DNA of 64,000 bases from Balaenoptera acutorostrata (GCF_949987535.1 NC_080081.1:49441153-49505152), one strand, 5' to 3'. Shown: positions 22,521-35,044, counted from the first letter of the stretch. Numbers and translations are program-made. The notes: generated by a model from the sequence alone, not told the origin.

Positions 22521-23149
22521 TCAGCTTATTCCAGAAAGAGTTTTAAATGGCATTCAGTGTTTGGAATCCTGAATTTTATAGACAGAAAATTTTTTTAAAG
22601 TTTGCCTCTGTACCTTTCTTAGAATATCTGAAAAGAAAAGGGAAAATGAGAGAGAGACGCCTCTATGATGTAAAATGTCTCTATATTGCTCTTTCTCTCT
22701 CTCATGGATGCAGATCTTACACAGAGCTCTCAAGTCTCCCAGCCACACAAACAAGATGGATTACTCTGAAGGGAGACAAAATAAATCTCTTTTGAATATG
22801 TAGAAACCTAAGAAAGCCTCCAAGACCCATGTGGATTATGATTTCTGAAGATAGTGTAAGCATGACCATCACAGATAATGTACTAAATATCTGTGACTAA
22901 CTTTGGAGAATGTTACTAACTTTTTTTTAAGTTACTAACTTTGGAGAATGGGCTTGAGATGATGAGAAATATTGTAAATCAGATTATAATCTTAATTTGT
23001 AAAGGTAGGAAATAAAATATAATGTTCAAAGCTGAGAAGTTAAATAAGAAAGATACATTAAAGTATAAATATGTGATATTATTCATACTGGTTAGCCAAT
23101 AAATACTGCCTAAAGAAACAGAGAATTAAGTGTATGACCTTCCCTATCT
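22521..23149. other. Unique sequence with a local duplication at 22,896-22,950
   Basis: No gene. ACTAACTTTGGAGAATG occurs at 22,896-22,912 and 22,934-22,950, separated by an 8-T stretch. Confidence 0.5.
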
Positions 23150-23290
23150 TCACTAGACTTCAAGACCCAATAACCCAAAGCTCCAACAGGGCAGAGACTG
23201 TGTCTACTTTTGATAATCACACCCTTAATTGTTAGCGCTACTCCTAGGCATCTATCTCAATAAATATTTGGTGAGTGGATTAATCAACAC
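23150..23290 (+). repeat. L2 LINE 3' end fragment
   Basis: CTCCAACAGGGCAGAGACTG, CTCCTAGGCATCTATCTCAA and TAAATATTTGGTGAGTGGAT match the common L2 tail in order and orientation. Confidence 0.65.
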
Positions 23291-23314
23291 ATTCCTCACC
23301 CACTTTTCCTCTTT

Positions 23315-23318
<4 letters not shown>

Positions 23319-23345
<27 letters not shown>
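23319..23345. repeat. T homopolymer, 27 bases
   Basis: Uninterrupted T run without a recognised element on either side. Confidence 0.9.
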
Positions 23346-24429
23346 CCATAGAGCCTAACTGCCAGGAGCTCATTTTTAAATCATTGCCTTCTCTCTGACT
23401 GGTATCATTAAGGATTGCTGGAAATCATTCACAGAATGTGAATTGGGGTCACTGCCAGCTCTTGGTCTTTAACCTAAACTGGAAAGTCTTTACAACGTCC
23501 CCAGGGAGTTTCCTTCCTACAGAGGCTATTATTAACGATTTTCCCCCCAGCTCTTTAGATTCCCAATAACCCTCACTCTCAAAAGATGACCTCTCCCCCA
23601 TCTTTGTAGGACAAAATAGGTATCAACAAATGCAAACTTCAACATCTCAAGAACCATAAATGCTTTCTTGCTTCCATTCCATCTAAATCCATTCTGTTAT
23701 GCTATAATTCCAAAGCAAAACAAAACAAGAAGAGCAAAGAAACATCAACCAAGCAATGTTTTCCGATACCATTTTTTCCCCTTGTCCGGCTAACATTCTT
23801 TCAGATAAACTTCTTGAAATAATTGTTAAATTTACTTGTGTCATTTACTTCTCATTTACTCCCTGGCCTTTGAAAGTACTCTCCTTAGCCTTTCAAAGAA
23901 ATTCCAGTCAAGGAGACTTTTTTGACTTTATCTTGACCTCTCTGTTGTCTTTGGCTTCACTAATAGAGGATTTTTTCACCTTGTGACACTTTTCTTGTTT
24001 AATTTTAGTGACTTGATACTTTACAGCTTGTCTTCCTATTTTCCTGATGTCCCATGTTAGTCCTTTATATATATATATACGTAGTTCCCCTTACATTTGT
24101 ACTTGACCCTCTCTTATCACGATATATTTAGTGAAAGCCTATAGTCATGTCTTCATCTACTACTTGTACATTGATCACCCCTAAGATCCATCTTGAGCTG
24201 CAGAGAAACATCCTTTGTCCCCAAACTGATTCGCTCAGAAATCCACGTCACCGTAGCCTCAAAGGTTGAAAAGTAACTCCTCTCCTCACTCTAAACCTGC
24301 TTATTTTTATCTCTATTTTCAGTTGATAACAGTATACAAATAAGAAAACAGGGGTGATCTTGAGTCTTCCTGGTTCCTTATTTCTCTGGTCCAGCCAACA
24401 AATCACATCGATTCTACCTACAAACCATC
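23346..24429. other. Unique sequence without a gene
   Basis: Nothing recognised. The 76-codon plus-strand frame at 23,756-23,986 has no recognised homology. Confidence 0.45.
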
Positions 24430-25010
24430 ACTTGAGTTATGAATCTATCTAGTTTTAATATTCTCACTGTTGCCACCTTAATTTAGGCCCTGACCCTGTC
24501 TTGTCTGGATTCCTGTAACAGCCTCCTGTCTGGATTCCTTCCTTTTAGTTTTACTTTCCTCTAATCCATTATTTACACTGCTGCCAGAGTGAGCCTTCTA
24601 AAATGCAAATCTAATCATGTCTTTTCCTTGATTCAAAATCTTATAATGACTCCCATAGCTTTCATGATAAAGTCCAAACTCCTTAGCACAGAATTATAAG
24701 GCACTTTATGACCTGGCATCTGCTTACTTCAGTTGCACTTAATTTTTCCCCTGACTTTCTAATATTGAACAAAAGGCCATTCACAAGAAGGGTCCTGCCT
24801 GCTCCAGCCTTTGCGTGTCTATGCCTTGACATTTCCCCACCACTCCCTTTTCAAGTAATTTTCTCTCATCTTTCAGAAAACAGTTCAGGGGATACCTCAT
24901 CCAAGAAGACAAGTTGTCTTGGTTCTAGTCTAGCTTAGAATATTTCCCTTCTGTCCCTTTAATTGTATAATGCCTAGCATGGTGTTAAATCACATCATAT
25001 TTCTGGGACA
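24430..25010 (+). repeat. L2 LINE fragment
   Basis: A long run of L2-like 3' sequence: CTGGATTCCTGTAACAGCCT, CTGCCAGAGTGAGCCTTCTA, GATAAAGTCCAAACTCCTTA and CCTTTGCGTGTCTATGCC, in family order. The frame at 24,708-24,938 lies inside it and is chance. Other L2 pieces occur at 23,150, 26,255, 44,790 and 48,305. Confidence 0.65.
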
Positions 25011-25159
25011 TATTTTCATTATTTGAACACAAGATATGGAGGGGTGTATAGAATGTAGCTTATTTTTCTCTCATATTCTATACATATTTAATGAAGAAGT
25101 GAAAGAATGTAAAACTAAAGATAAGTCTGGTAGGTGTACTTACATATTTGTTAGGGAGC

Positions 25160-25350
25160 CAAAGGAGGCATTCAAATCCTAGTTCTATGGTTACCAGTTG
25201 TGGGACCTTAGATAGTTACAGAATCTCCTGAAGCTGCAGTTATTTCATAGAGATAACCCATCATTCCTAACACATAATGGAAGCTAAAATGAGGTAATTA
25301 GGAGGAAGCACTTATGACAGTGCTTTAAAAAATGCTAACTCTTATGATCC
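25160..25350 (+). repeat. MIR SINE
   Basis: CATTCAAATCCTAGTTCTAT, TGTGGGACCTTAGATAGTTA and a GCACTTATGACAGTGCTT-like 3' part follow the MIR order. Confidence 0.6.
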
Positions 25351-25894
25351 TGTTGTCAGGGGATCACATGGGCAGATATGTTTGACCATAGGGAATGAGG
25401 ATTAATGGTTGGTATGTACAGGGAGACATATTTTTCCTGATATAAAGAAAAACTTTGTAAGAGTTTTAAATTCCCGACAATCAAACAGCTGTCTTGTGAA
25501 AGTAGTATAGATGTACAGTAAGGGAGAAACACAACTTAGTATCACACTGTATTAAAAATAAGACAAAGGTTTCAATTGACAGGGAATTTAATGTGATTTA
25601 AAATGTGGTATGGTTAATAGAAGAGTAAATTATGACTTAAAGAAAATATAAGATCTAGAAAAAGCAATGATAGTTCAATTTATACCATGTTTATCAAACT
25701 ATACCTGGAATTTGCAATCCACTCTGAATATTGTTTAAGTGAGAGGAGAGGGAAAATATGAGGATGCTAAAAATTATAAAAACCAGTGAAGTGAAGAATT
25801 CTAAAAGAGAACTGGGAGAGTTTAGTGTGGACAGAGGAAGACCACGGGTGGATACTACAGCCGTTTTCAAACATTGTAAAGTAGTGTGAGGCCT
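25351..25894. other. Unique sequence without a gene
   Basis: Nothing firmly recognised. Confidence 0.4.
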
Positions 25895-26085
25895 TAGCGG
25901 TTGGAATTTCGCTTCTGGCTTACTGATCTATAAGCAGTGTGAACTGGCTTACTGATTTATAAACAGTGTTAACTTGAAGAGATATGAAACATCTCTAAAT
26001 TTCAATTTCCTCATTTGTAAAAGGGGAAAATAATAACTATCTCTAACATTGTTGGGAAGATGGAATTAGATAATTTTATTTAAAG
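25895..26085 (+). repeat. MIR SINE with internal 29-base tandem duplication
   Basis: The MIR 3' half is clear (TTTCAATTTCCTCATTTGTA, AAAAGGGGAAAATAATAACT). Upstream, a 29-base unit beginning TGGCTTACTGAT occurs at 25,916-25,944 and again directly at 25,945-25,973 with three differences. Confidence 0.6.
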
Positions 26086-26254
26086 TTGTTATCTTGGGGA
26101 TGAATAAAGGTTAAAGGATAGAAATTATTTTTAACAAGAAGGTTTAAGCTTTTTCTCCATTGAACTACAAAATCACAATCAAAAGAGAGATACCAGCTTT
26201 ACATAAGGTAGTATTTTCTAATTGCTAGAGGTGATGGTGCTGAGTTTGTTATTA

Positions 26255-26490
26255 TATCTCAAAAGTCACTTCTTCAGGGAAGTCTTCTTTAAATTTTCTG
26301 TTCTGTGTGCTTCTCCTTCATAGCATATTAACTAATTTGTTGTCTCATATTTATGAAGCACACCTCTATTGTTTAAGTATAATCTTCCATGAAGGAAGGA
26401 TTATTCCTACTTCACTTTACTATTGTTTTCCCAGAATCTAACACTCGAAGGTTTAAAACAGGATAACTCTTAATTACTATTTCTTGAAAT
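26255..26490 (+). repeat. L2 LINE 3' fragment
   Basis: AAGTCACTTCTTCAGGGAAG, TCATAGCATATTAACTAATT and TCCATGAAGGAAGGATTATT follow the L2 tail order. Confidence 0.55.
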
Positions 26491-27580
26491 ACTGAACAAA
26501 GGGTGCATGAGGAAATTAATGCACTCACATTCAAACAATATTTCTTGACTTAAAGAATGACTGAGGTGAATGTCAAAGCTGTTGTAGAGAGGATTTAAGA
26601 ATTTGAGAGTGGTTAGACAAATTACTTGCTCAATTTTTTCTAACACCAAGATTCATTTAATCTTGAGTGAGCTGCTATCCTTAGAAATTTCCAATAAGGC
26701 TTGCTCTACATCCATCAGAAATAATTTAGAAAAGAGTCCTTTACTACTTAGAAGGTTGGACTAGGTGGTCTTTCAGCCTCCTTCCAACACCAACATCCAG
26801 TGAATTATTTCATGATTACCTTTAGCCATGAATTGAAAAAAGACTTCTACAATATGCAAGAATAGCTACCAACAAAGAGTAACCATGTTCACATGTTTAA
26901 ATTAGGATCCAAAGTAAATGTCTCTCTCTTTCTCAGGTGACCTGATTAATTTTAGTTCCTAGGTATAATAATTATTGGGATAGCCTTTGCTTTATAAAGA
27001 CTGGCATCTAAGGAAGTTAACCATCTAAGTTAACTTTTGTGAAGTTACAATTTCACTAATGATAAATTAAATCTATTAATTTTTTTTTCATTAAGTCAGA
27101 AATAAGAGGTAGCTGAAACTGATTGCTTTTCTATCTGCAGTTACTTCATCTATTTTCTCTCTTATTTAAAGAGCAGGTAATATTGTAGGACAAACTCAAT
27201 ATAGTTGTTGATACAAACTCCTTGAGCCATGCTACAATTCTGTAATAATCCCAGGAGGGGGGACCTTTAAGTAGATGACATTTGTTCTCAACACCTTCAA
27301 TCTCCACCTCTCCCAATCTCCCCTCATATCTCAGAAAACTGACATTTCTAAACAAATGGCTTCATGCTATCAAGAAAAAATCACACATACTGATTCACTA
27401 GCTCTTGTGTGCCTCTAGGATGAAATCTGGAAGCAGATTTTGTCTGTGAGAAAAAAAAAAAAAAATGGCAAGAGGCTGTACTTACAAATTAGGTAATTTG
27501 ACTGCCACGGAAACAGTTGCATGTATGATGGCAGAGATATCCTGAGAAATACAGTCCTCGCATTCATGGGTTACACTGTG
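26491..27580. other. Unique sequence without a gene
   Basis: No gene. A piece near 26,700-26,830 (GGTTGGACTAGGTGGTCTTT) resembles old CR1/L3-type 3' ends, too weakly to call. Confidence 0.4.
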
Positions 27581-27796
27581 CACGTTTCTCTGACTTGGAA
27601 CTATTGGCATTTGAGGCAGGATAATTCATTGTTATGGGGACTGCCCTGTGCATTGTAGGATGTTCAGCAACATCCTTGGCCTCTTCCCACTAGATGCCGG
27701 TAGAACCTCCTCCCCTCAGTTATGACAGTGAAAACTGTCTCTAGTCCTTGTCAATGTTCCCCACTGAACAAAGTCACTCCCAGTTGAGAACCACTG
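27581..27796 (-). mobile_element. MER5A (hAT-Charlie non-autonomous DNA transposon)
   Basis: The right end reads TTGAGAACCACTG, the complement of the MER5A terminal inverted repeat. Inside are TTGTAGGATGTTCAGCAACA and CCCACTAGATGCCGGTAGAA. About 215 bases, near full length. The transposase-free element depended on an autonomous hAT partner. No clear 8-base target duplication was found. Confidence 0.75.
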
Positions 27797-30700
27797 ACTT
27801 AGAGTAATGGAAGAAATTCCTGAGACTAGGATAGTTTCCCAGTATTAAAGCTATAAGAACATTAAGCTAGATTTCAGATATAGGCAGGAAAGTGTCCCAG
27901 GTCTAGTTTCCCACTCAGAAGCCCAGTAGTTGAGAGTAATTCCATTTAATATCTGAAGGGTATCAAACCCCTGAAATCAGATTCAAATATCAAATTCTAA
28001 GTAAACACAATGTCTTTTGATAGTGATTCCCTCTTCTGACACCATCCTCCCCACTAAAGGCAAAATCAGCTTGTTTGTATTTAAGTATTGTATACTTTCC
28101 AGTTTTAAGTCAGAACATTTGTAACAATTTCTATAAAACGATGTTTTTCTCCATGCCAACAGGAAAATGTGAAAGGTAATAGAGTATAATGGTCCAACTC
28201 CTTTCTGACTAGGGTTTTCTGGAGTGTGTGTGGTTATATGTGTGTGTGTGTGTTTATTTATGTCTGTGTGTATTTTTCATACTTTTGAAAATGACAATGG
28301 TACCCGTTAACTTCAATTTTTTTTATTTGTTATTACAACTAGGTGTTTGCTTCTGGGTTTCTCGCATGAGGTAGTAAGTGGATTAGGGGAAGCTTTGATT
28401 AATTCATTCAGTGCATAGCACCTGAATTTGCTTATGTCAGATAACAAAAGAAACTTTCCTAAAGGTAGCTGGTAAATGTCCCGTATCGAAAAAGCTCCAA
28501 TATAAGCATTTTGCAATTTAATTCCACATGCTACTCTATTCCGTATGTGCTTTATTACTCTCTCAAGGAATTCAATACCAGACATGAATTCTCTGCAAAA
28601 GGCTAACCACTAAGGAAAATAAAACTGACAAGGCACTGAAGCATTAAACAATCAGAAGAGTTTAGAGCCTTCTTTTTTTTAGTGAGATTTGTAAACGACT
28701 TCAGGTTTTTCCATATCTAGCTTCCTTTGAGATTTGTGTCTTCCTTACACAATCATTGTTATAAAATTATCTTTACAATATTCTTTTATATATCCAAGGT
28801 GACCTTGACTAATACAAAAAAAAAAAAAAAAAAAGAGAAAGTACGTCCTTTAATAGATTTTTGTTATGGTTACTGTTGGTGAGGAGAAAATTCCCAGGGA
28901 TGCATAGAAATACACCACAGTGTAGATTATATATCTTGTAGGTGATTTGGTACATAAAATATGTGATTCATATTTTACAACACTGCTTAACAATAAAATG
29001 TTTTGTTTTTATAGAGAAGGACATATTTAAATTATATTTTCCTCTGATCCATTTACCTATTCAGCCACTCAGAAGGAGAATCAGATAGTAAATGCTGCAG
29101 CACTTCTCTGTTATGACCTGGTGCCCCAAGCAGCTGACCCTCTTGAATGTAAGAGGCACAACAACACCTTTTGTGAATTCTTTCTTCCTCGGATTATCGG
29201 TTCAACATTTCTCTGCAAAGTTCAGTGAGGTTCATTAGCTTATCTGAACAGAACGGGACCAGCACTTTTGAGACAGCTTCTCTCTGTGACTTTTCTAATT
29301 AAACTCCTTCCATCAGATGAAGAGCTGCCCTTTTTACTTGACAAACATTTGTTCTAATTTGGCCTTGCTTGATTTTTCAGTGCTTTTATGTCCCTCTCCC
29401 CCTCTCTATACCCACTAGCATCTGTTAGTCAGAAGATCGCTCTGGCTGACATTTACTCTGAAGGTGCTTTCTTATTAAAATATTTCAATGTTAGACAAGC
29501 TTATCAGTTGAAAAATACAATATAGTTCCAGAGCACTGGTGGAGCTCATCTTAAAGAAATGTTTTGTTGTACAGATGCATCTTTCTTATTTTTATGAGAT
29601 AAGATTAAATGTACTCACTCATACACAGAGTCTATGGGAAGTAGAGAGATAATATGTTTCATAATACAAACTGGAACCTTTCTTTCCATTTGCTCTTATG
29701 TGTAAGAGTTGCATGTTGCCTAGGTAAACATAGGAAGTAAGCTTATGATTAAAAGAAAAATAACCTAAAGCAAGAGGACAGATCTTAGTTGAAACTAAAA
29801 TTAAATGGTCAGGATGGCATCTGTCTGACTTCAGAATGGAAGGAGTTAACAACTTTAAATTGAATTTAAATGTTAAAAAACACTTAAATTCCCAGAATTT
29901 TCCACAGGCCTTGAAAACAGTAGCAAAAGTACCCAGATATCTGGGTGACTGGTGACTAATCCTTCAGGAAGGCTCTTCTACATAGAAAGTATGATAATAT
30001 GTAAAGTTAAGGGCTTACCTAGGAGCAAGTGAACAACTGAGGTTTTGGGTGTTCACCCTGGGCTTCAGAAAGACATGCTCTGTCAGTGCCAAGCTTGCTG
30101 CATTCAGTTTATTCTCCTATTTTCTTTGACACTATCCAGTGCTATTAGCTTGCCTGCCATGTAGTCTGTAAGTAATAGGTTGCAATAGCAGCTGAAATTG
30201 ACAAGTGCTTAGCCTAGAGCATGGATTGAATGTAATTCATAGGGTTCCTAAGTTAATTTCCAATACCTATTTCATCAAGGTAGACTGATAGATGGCTGCC
30301 ACCATCTTTTGGCTTTATCTGTAAATCCCTATGTCTTTTACTGCCATCATTTTGTTTTATTTATACATTCTATCCCTTGCATTTGCTCCTCCCCATTTCC
30401 ATAACTTCAAATGGAGCTTCTCTCTAGACACATTAGTCATTTAGTTCAGAAGCCCTTGCAGCTAAATGCAAGAACTTCAAATGTTGTTGAAGTGTATTTT
30501 TCCATGTGGCTCCCTGTTTAAAAGGATGTTTCTTTAGGGACTGCAGGGAGAAATATGAAGTTATCTAGGAGAGTAAATCTGAGATGTTGGACAGATGGTG
30601 AAGCATCAGTGCATCCACAGAAATGCATTTCATTTTAATACAGGGAACGCTCTCAATCAAATCAATTTTGGCTTGAGAAAACAGTTGCTGGTATTGCATC

Positions 30701-31623
30701 AGTGGCTCTTTTTGGTTTTCTTTAAGAGATCAATATTGAATCTTACAATTCTTTAATAGATTTTAAGTAAATTCTTTAAATAAATGTGGAACAAATATAA
30801 AATGGGAAAATTTCTTAAAGATTAAGAGTTTATTGAAAATGGAACAAAGGTTACCACTGAAAGATCACATGGAATGACTGTTGGTAAAACATAAAACTCT
30901 TTTACTCTATAGGATGGAAAGTTTCTTTTCTCACCTAAAATGTGCTTTGGGAACATCTCATCTTTACTAAAGTTCTTATTTGAACTTGGCAAAGTGACTT
31001 TTTTCATTGACGATCCACAGCTTCAATTTACACTACATACATTTAACAGCCTCTAAATCACCCATCTCAATCCTTCCCTGTTTCCTTGAGTCTTACTCCA
31101 GCTGCCATTGCCCTCGGATCACTGGTTTCATCTAGCATTTGGAAAATAACATTTGGAAGATTAGATATTTTATCTATTATAAAACTGCTATTTAAACTTT
31201 TTCAAATGATAATCCAACAATATTTTGGTGTGTGTTATTCATTCATGGGCGAGGTCCCAGACAATGTCTTTTATACTATGGTTATGATATACCATTTAAC
31301 AAGTGCTTGATAGATTATGCTAAAACTGATTTCCTCAGTCAATATAAAATGTAATCAAACTTGGAAAAATATATCAAACAGAGGTAAACTAAATCACTTG
31401 AATTACTCAAAAGTGTACTCATATCATCACAATTATGTAGTTTCCAGAACTGTATGAAAAATGTCCCAAAGTGCTATTTCTGTATTTAAAGAATAATTAA
31501 TTCTTTATAACTGGTTGCTCTGCACTGTAGGAATTCCAATGAAATCTGTATACAAGGTGAAAAATTGTTTTGGTGATAGTATTGAGTACTAGAGGGGATA
31601 ACTTAATGATATAGTTGCTAGAG
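27797..31623. other. Long unique region; repeat-poor island at about 28,300-29,520
   Basis: Apart from a TG microsatellite (28,224-28,272) and an A homopolymer (about 28,819-28,837) I see no repeats. The island has mixed base composition and several TAATTA-like motifs. The 90-codon minus frame at 28,313-28,585 is not recognised; the surroundings give no promoter, splice or poly-A evidence for it. Confidence 0.4.
28224..28272. repeat. (TG)n microsatellite, interrupted
   Basis: TG units broken by GGTTATA and TTTATTTA. Confidence 0.85.
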
Positions 31624-31800
31624 CAGGGGTTGGCAAATGTTTTTCTGTGAAAGGTCAGATAGCAAATATTTTCATCTTTGTGGGCCATATGGTCTCTATT
31701 GCAGTCACCCAACTCTGCTGCTTATGGCCCAAAAGCAGCCATAAACAATGCATAAACCAGTGGGCATGACTGTGTTCCAATTAAACTTTATAAAAATAGA
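31624..31800 (+). mobile_element. hAT-Charlie-type non-autonomous element, 3' truncated
   Basis: Starts CAGGGGTTGGCAAATG and continues with GGTCAGATAGCAAATATTTT, GGGCCATATGGTCTCTATTG and GTGTTCCAATTAAACTTTAT, a well-known mammalian hAT-type repeat. The terminal repeat at the right side is missing, and an MLT1 LTR begins at 31,809. Confidence 0.65.
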
Positions 31801-31808
31801 GGAGTGAG

Positions 31809-32153
31809 TGCTATGATCTGCGTGTTGTGTTCCCCCAAACTTCAGTGTTGAAATCTTAATGCCTGATATAATGCTATGAGAAAGTATAGCCTTTGGGAGG
31901 TGCTTAGGTGATGAGTGTGGAGCCTTCATGATGGGATTAGGGTTCTTATAGAAGAAATCTCACAGTGCTCCCTAGCCCCATGAGGACATAGCAAGCGGTA
32001 GGCAGTCTGCAAGGAGAGGACCTTCGCCAAAGCACAACCATGCTGGTGCCATCACCTTGGAGTTCCCAGCCTCCAGAACCGTGAGAAATAAATTTCTGTT
32101 GCTTAGCCACACAAGGCATGGTATTTTGTGGTAGCAACTCAAACAAACTAAGA
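31809..32153 (+). mobile_element. MLT1 (MaLR) LTR, plus orientation
   Basis: Starts TGCTATGATCTGCGTGTTGT, passes through GCCTTTGGGAGGTGCTTAGG and GATGGGATTAGGGTTCTTAT, and ends with CCCAGCCTCCAGAACCGTGA, then a GGTATTTTGTGGTAGCAACT segment. About 345 bases, a solo LTR. Confidence 0.8.
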
Positions 32154-32184
32154 TGAAGAATTTCCTATCAGCTACTCTAGAATT

Positions 32185-32400
32185 CAGGTAAAGTCACATA
32201 GACCTGGTTTTGAAGCCTAACTCTCATTTACTAATTGTGTGACTTATGGCAAGTTACTTAACCCTTCTGCATATCAGCTTCTTCCTCTGCAATATGAAGA
32301 TAGGAATAATACCCATTATGTAGGATTTTTAAATGAGGTGGTATCTTAATGTTTGTAACATATTGTTAGTGCTAATAAATGCAAGGTATTGATGCTAGAA
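32185..32400 (+). repeat. MIR SINE, near complete
   Basis: AGACCTGGTTTTGAAGCCTA, TTTACTAATTGTGTGACTTA, GGCAAGTTACTTAACCCTTC and GCTTCTTCCTCTGCAATATG follow the MIR consensus order into a GTGCTAATAAATGCAA end. Confidence 0.75.
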
Positions 32401-33414
32401 GAGGGCAGTGGTCATCTACTTCAGGGACATTGAGGATCCAGAAAAGGAGGAATGGTTCAGAACAACACATGCAGAGGGAACAATTCGAACTTGCCAAGGA
32501 TAGTCCTGTTAGGCAAGCAAAAAGGTCTTCACAAAATTCAGCAGCCCCTATGTAATGTTTTTAGAATTATTTCCTGAGAAGACAGTGAATTCAGAATTGA
32601 TGTGGGAAGAACATAGTAAAATTTCACTCATTCAGAGTAATTGAAGTGGAACCCCTTCTGGATCATTCAAAAGTTTGAATTATGTGATGCTTTTTATAGA
32701 AGGCGGTTTTGTTGTTTTCCAGTACATACAGTAATTGGCAAAACATCCAAGAAAGTATTGCCAAGTAGACTTCCTGCTGGCATGTTTAAGTGAAAAGCTG
32801 AGACTCATTTAAAATTAGCATAGCATTATGTGTGTATGAAAATGGCCCAAATAAAGTTCTTGAAAAAGTTTGTTTTCTTAGGTTGTTTAGATATTCTCCT
32901 TAATTTATTATATGATCAAAAAAACAAACAAACAAAATCAGGCAGTTTTTAGTCATTGTGCTTCCTCAATGAGATTCTTTTCTCTGCACGTTTAACTTGT
33001 TTGGACTTGAAATAATGGTTAGACCACGTTCTTGGAATCCCAGCCTTTCTCTGACTCCTCCTGCCTTATTGGCACCTGGAATTCCCTTCCACAGTTCAAA
33101 ATAGACTGGCAAGTGATTTTGAATGAAGACCTAATTCTTTCTATAGTGTGAGTGCTCATAATAATCACATGCACATAGAGTATTGTTGAGTTTAACTGAG
33201 TGTATAATTAAAACCTTATATGAATCCTTATAGATAGCAATTCTTGCCACTACTTTTTGTAATCCCTTTCTAAAGGCTTTCAATTTTAGAGGAATTATTC
33301 TAGGTAAAATTTGCCCTTCTTATGGCCCAGATTGATGCTAGACTTTTTCCTTCAAGTCCCTTCAAAGTTTTAAATAAATGAAGCCTTCATTCAATATTTA
33401 TTCATTTAGTCAAT
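32401..33414. other. Unique sequence without a gene
   Basis: Nothing recognised. Confidence 0.45.
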
Positions 33415-33428
33415 AAAATTTTGCTGAG

Positions 33429-33717
33429 GGCTTCCCTGGTGGCGCGGTGGTTGAGAGTCTGCCTGCCAATGCAGGGGACACGGGTTCGAGCCCTGGTCTG
33501 GGAAGATCCCACATGCCGCAGAGCAGCTGGGCCCATGAGCCACAGTTACTGAGCCTGCGCATCTGGAGCCTGTGGTCCGCAACAAGAGAGGCCGCGATAG
33601 TGAGAGGCCCGCGCGCCGCGATGAAGAGTGGCCCCCGCTTGCCGCAACTGGAGAAAGCCCTCGCACAGAAATGAGGACCTAACACAGCCATAAATAAATA
33701 AATAAATAAAATTTAAA
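33429..33717 (+). mobile_element. CHR-type tRNA-derived SINE (cetacean)
   Basis: The body opens GGCTTCCCTGGTGGCGCGGT and holds a Pol III A box (TGGCGCGGTGG, 33,440-33,450) and B box (GGTTCGAGCCC, 33,483-33,493). It continues through the CHR body (GAAGATCCCACATGCCGC, GAGGCCCGCGCGCCGCGATG) to an (ATAAA)n tail. It is flanked by a perfect 14-base target-site duplication AAAATTTTGCTGAG at 33,415-33,428 and 33,718-33,731, so both ends are complete. Overlapping frames on both strands are translations of the SINE and not genes. It was mobilised by L1 machinery. This family is the main reason for calling the source a cetacean. Confidence 0.9.
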
Positions 33718-33731
33718 AAAATTTTGCTGAG

Positions 33732-34439
33732 TTGCTATTGTGCCACTATGGGCCTAGGTACTGAGAATACAAGAATGACTATACAGTTTTATTTTCAGTG
33801 GGGTTTTTCTCAGAGACATGGGCTGTGTCGTTGTAAGACTTGAGGACTCCTCTAGAGTCATTTTAACTTAAAGCTTGGAATAGTTTTCTCAATAGCCTCT
33901 GCTCAGTGGTCCCTACCTCCGTTGTCCCTAATTTGCTCCACCAAAATGAGACTCTAGGTTCACTATTCTTTTGTGAGGATAAAACTATCCTTCTAGTCGC
34001 CATTTACCACAGCAAATAAGCCAGTTTCTTTTGAATTCTGACTCTATAATCCTTGGTCGTTAGTTTTCTCCTTTATTGAACTTTCTTCTCAATGTATTAA
34101 TCTTGGGGTCTTAGCCACTTTTTTCCTCTTTAGTCGTTGTACATAAAAATATTGTTATTGTAATTTTTTATCTCATTCTAGACCACACAGTCTTGCATTC
34201 AATTCTATATTTCTTTTTTATGGTGGTCACTTTTTACTTATGTCTGCCTCCTGAAATTAGCAGTTTTTTGACCCAGCTTTGTGGTGTTAACCCTGTGCTC
34301 ATGGTTATGAATGACTATATCATCTTCACAAGAAGGCTCATAACTCAAATACACATCCATAGATTAATACAGCCATTGGTCTAGAAGTTGCCTCACAGAT
34401 AGTTTTTTAGAGGAAAACCTGTTCATTTAGGATTCTAGG
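33732..34439. other. Unique sequence without a gene
   Basis: Nothing recognised. Confidence 0.45.
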
Positions 34440-34830
34440 TTATGACAATTATGAACTCCAATTCAAACTGACTCAACCAAGAAAGGGAACATTTGTTGAT
34501 GCACATGAATGAAAGCAGTCTGAGTGGCAAAATATAGTGGCAAACATCAGGTATAAACGTCTTCACTGGCCAAATGATGTCTTCAGGACTCAGTTTCTCT
34601 GTTCCTCTACTTGGCTTGGATTTCCTCCCTGTGTTGGTTTAATTCTTATGCTGCACATAGTGATGAGACGGATGCTGCAGTTCCCATTTTACTTCCTCTT
34701 GGTTCAAGTTTAGAGAAAGAGAACAAACACCTCTTCAAGGTACTCCAACAAAATCCCTGTGATTAGCAATAAATGGGCTTCATGGAGCCATTTTTAGAGT
34801 AATTTCTGTGACCAAAATAAAGGAATACAC
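34440..34830. repeat. Old interspersed repeat, family not named
   Basis: CAAACTGACTCAACCAAGAA, GTCTTCAGGACTCAGTTTCT and TCCCTGTGTTGGTTTAATTC follow the order of a widespread mammalian repeat I recognise but cannot name with confidence. Confidence 0.4.
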
Positions 34831-35044
34831 TGACCTAGCTAAGCTTAAGCTGCCTTACATCCAAGTACACAACTTGAGAACTGGAGATAGGTGTTGACCG
34901 AGATCATGGGCTCTTAATAGCAATAAAATGGGTGGCTGGATGGAATGCTGACTTTAGTCCACAAACTGTAGATATCCACTAGGAGAAAACTTACTGTAAT
35001 TCAGATGTTATTTCATGTCCTAGTCACCAAACATAATAACTGAG

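Noticed and set aside
33429..33510. Possible tRNA gene because of intact A and B boxes
   Set aside because: The boxes belong to the tRNA-derived head of a CHR SINE. The body and tail are SINE, and the cloverleaf is not maintained.
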